A DNA stretch of 7,221 nucleotides from contig SFQZ01000111.1 in the NCBI GenBank assembly GCA_004562915.1, positions 1 through 7,221 of the forward strand. The letters are read 5' to 3'. Every line of letters starts with the position of its first letter. Within the stretch, counting starts at the first letter, position 1. Position numbers and translations under genes: made by a program. Of this stretch, positions 6,401-7,221 are shown piece after piece. This stretch comes from a bacterium. GTDB lineage: Bacteria; Bacillota_A; Clostridia; Lachnospirales; Lachnospiraceae. The notes beneath the pieces were generated by a model. The model was not told where the DNA came from. It did not search any database and saw nothing but the letters and a program-made list of their open reading frames with translations.

Positions 6401-7221
6401 CCGATACCGGATGGAACAGGATACAGGAAGAAGCGTCCGTCACCCTGCATGCAGATGCCGCAAAAGCCCTCGTAGGGACGAATACGTTCCATATGGTATC
6501 TACAAAAGATACGGGGAAAGGCGGCTGCCAGCAGAGTGTAAATTTTGAAAATGGAAAGACATATACTCTTTCTGCTTATGTGAATGCACCGGATGCTGTA
6601 TTGGAACAGGGAAAATGTGAGGTGCAGATCCAGGCAACATTAGCTTCCGGGGATACCATATATTCGGAAGAGGTGGATTACTATAAGACCGAAGACGGAT
6701 GGTACCGTCTGATAACAACACTTTCCCTGCCGGAGACAGAGAGTGTATCATCAGGAAAAATCTATGCGGGGATCCGTGGGAAAGCAGATGTTTATTTTGA
6801 CTGCTTTCAGTTGGAGGAGGGAAAAGCTGCCAGCCGGTATAACCTGATCACCAACGGTGATTTCCGTAACGGCACCAGTGGTTATACCGGCACAGGGACG
6901 AATCTGTTTGACCGTGTCCGGATCCTCGGGGAGATATATGAAGGGCTCCAGGTTACTTACCGGAGGGGGACAGTCACCGGGGACAGCGTGAACCTGCGGA
7001 CCGGTCCGGGAACCGGCAACAGTGCAGTGACTACCGTTACAAAGAATACAGAAATAACTATCATTGGGGATGCTCTGGATTCCGGCGGCATCACATGGTA
7101 CTATACCTATGTGGTCAAGAGCGGGCAGGTTTACAGCGGTTATATCATTTCTTCGTATGTCAGTGTGGGAACTTCAGAAAGGACGGCAGATAAGGCAGTG
7201 GTGGATGCTTCCAGTCTGAAT
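3421..7221 (+). CDS. Large secreted DNRLRE / RHS (YD-repeat) surface protein, 3' end outside window
   Basis: From the ATG at 3421 the frame stays open for 1267 codons to the window edge. Residues 1-35 are a signal peptide (cut near FGA). Residues 36-137 are a very acidic linker. Residues 140-224 and 347-480 resemble the N-terminal region of WapA/DNRLRE proteins (PDPVHYQENGEW, then DVVYGDILPGVDLEY and FPVVVDP), split by a second acidic stretch (about 225-346). Residues 488-653 form a DNRLRE-type beta domain (RSFMRFTLP, TFDITTLAQEWL). Residues 657-735 match the DUF6531-like entry segment (GTGYVNDYNGNM, HVYNTND, GNGWRLNYHQ). YD repeats follow (797-897), then a carbohydrate-binding-like beta-sandwich (985-1140) and a bacterial SH3 domain (1184-1250, with VNLRTGPGTGN). 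Known relatives are wall-associated or exported RHS proteins, many carrying variable C-terminal toxins. No RHS core, toxin, LPxTG or immunity gene is visible here because the window ends. An AAAGGGA site lies six bases before the ATG, and the gene is probably co-transcribed with the gene ending at 3390. Confidence 0.88.
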   Translation, partial: MKKVNHRWMRICSMLLVLTLLGNDCIGSTGIVFGAQLDQGIEDSLIDGESVDDNNVGDNGGESGEGERTEDPDMESSDDTGLTDNPDDTDIPEAPLDNNTEDTVQDAETEDTVDEEISEFLLDDEEQTVLIAEEDISQRSSNIKHFKKRDNTFIAAVYPDPVHYQENGEWREIDNRLVDAGEEDNTPFWGNQANQLNVKFAKKSNGKKLVKLKLDDFQISWGLKDAQKVDAVQKDTVSERLEPGTEHHDIPSKKESEEMESTEPQDSEGEESDLMEPASLLTENPEAAQSGLSLENAEKEYGAKIQNLPENNTTEGILPEEREGWNTTHDPGEETMDASYFSSAEEYNREMMAVENLYSDVVYGDILPGVDLEYILESQRVKENIIIKDSNASNRFIFQYQAQGMEPVQDGNRVLFQDGKGKTIFEIDAPFVYDADGEFSADVSVELKKGNGKKCEITVTVDEAWLSEEGRTFPVVVDPAIRTDQDATSIQDTYVLSTSPNTNFYNRSVLKTGIDSSGGVARSFMRFTLPNLKTGDMVVDAKLYLYCYSSGNAQRTVMAHGINDPTWTSTGVTWMTMPDTDDTAEDYAVFTTEIGKCITFDITTLAQEWLREGECSGIMIKASREDGDYTEYVSSDYSSSAKECRPSVIFGYINNSGLEDYWTYHEQNIGRAGTGYVNDYNGNMILVHDTVSTTGNLMPISLTHVYNTNDQGTNMGYGNGWRLNYHQTIKEQTITGVKYYIYTDEDGTQHYFYYDDEKKEWLDESGLDLKLSITTGAAYAYTVTDKSDNKLLFNSGGNLVRIEDQNGNALTITYTSGKISSIHDGAGRTVTLSYNSSGLLSTVEDPYQKTKTFTYQGSQLTQITDTDGEVISYIYNGNGMLETVQNIDGYNIHYTYSEVTPHRVEQVEENSGGTAGQMFSIDRWSNHTTFTDREGRKEIYLFNPTGNTVSVINDKGQAQSSRYLTGGSNSNKISKVSKLQTTAVNLLQNSYLESDTGWNRIQEEASVTLHADAAKALVGTNTFHMVSTKDTGKGGCQQSVNFENGKTYTLSAYVNAPDAVLEQGKCEVQIQATLASGDTIYSEEVDYYKTEDGWYRLITTLSLPETESVSSGKIYAGIRGKADVYFDCFQLEEGKAASRYNLITNGDFRNGTSGYTGTGTNLFDRVRILGEIYEGLQVTYRRGTVTGDSVNLRTGPGTGNSAVTTVTKNTEITIIGDALDSGGITWYYTYVVKSGQVYSGYIISSYVSVGTSERTADKAVVDASSLN
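4361..4377 (+). other. Intragenic GC-rich hairpin
   Basis: CGGAAGG (4361-4367) and CCTTCCG (4371-4377) pair perfectly around a three-base loop within the second acidic linker. An earlier copy of CCTTCCG at 4341-4347 could pair with the same left arm. No T-run follows, so it is not a standard terminator. Confidence 0.4.
5809..6111 (+). repeat. YD (RHS) repeat block
   Basis: Residues 797-897 of the large protein fall into about five units of 20-21 residues with the pattern GxLxxIxDxxGxxxxxxYxxxG: LVRIEDQNGNALTITY, ISSIHDGAGRTVTLSY, LSTVEDPYQKTKTFTY, LTQITDTDGEVISYIY and LETVQNIDGYNIHYTY. In RHS proteins such repeats spiral into a beta-shell around a C-terminal cargo. Five units are few, so more are probably encoded downstream. 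Confidence 0.8.

Noticed and set aside
1..7221. CRISPR array, insertion sequence, tRNA or rRNA
   Set aside because: No regularly spaced direct repeats, transposase-like product, terminal inverted repeats with target duplication, or structured RNA gene was seen.

Overview
The window looks like chromosomal DNA from a Gram-positive, low-to-moderate GC Clostridia bacterium, most likely a Lachnospiraceae-type gut species. The reasons are strong purine-rich Shine-Dalgarno sites, sigma-A-type promoters, T-tract terminators, a stand-alone three-domain S1 protein, and a large secreted DNRLRE/YD-repeat wall protein beside a choline-binding-type repeat protein. The genus is inference from style, not a database match.

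Layout. Positions 1-77 hold the apparent tail of a + strand unit (a stop at 20-22, then a terminator at 48-77). Positions 78-210 hold nothing I can support. A bidirectional terminator (211-263) closes a - strand PAQR/hemolysin III membrane protein gene (300-947). That gene has a clear promoter (1020-1048) and a near-perfect palindrome at the predicted transcription start. Next is a - strand gene for a three-S1-domain RNA-binding protein (1187-2125), with its own terminator (1084-1147) and a strong extended -10 promoter (2162-2191).

From about 2300 onward the + strand carries a two-gene unit. The first gene (2395-3390) encodes a secreted protein with choline-binding-type aromatic repeats and a C-terminal NlpC/P60 fold in which all three catalytic positions are substituted. 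Thirty bases later starts a very large secreted protein (3421 to beyond 7221, at least 1267 residues without a stop). Its order is signal peptide, acidic linker, a WapA/DNRLRE-type N-terminal region split by a second acidic stretch, a DNRLRE beta-domain, a DUF6531-like entry segment, YD repeats, a carbohydrate-binding-like beta-sandwich, then a bacterial SH3 domain. Its C-terminus, where an RHS core and a toxin or anchor module might lie, is outside the window.

How they may work together: the two left genes look like independent housekeeping or envelope functions. The two right genes look like one surface system in which a non-catalytic, wall-binding NlpC/P60 relative is co-expressed with an RHS-type surface protein. 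The pairing is the most interesting part of the window; any functional link is inference from spacing and shared cell-wall modules.
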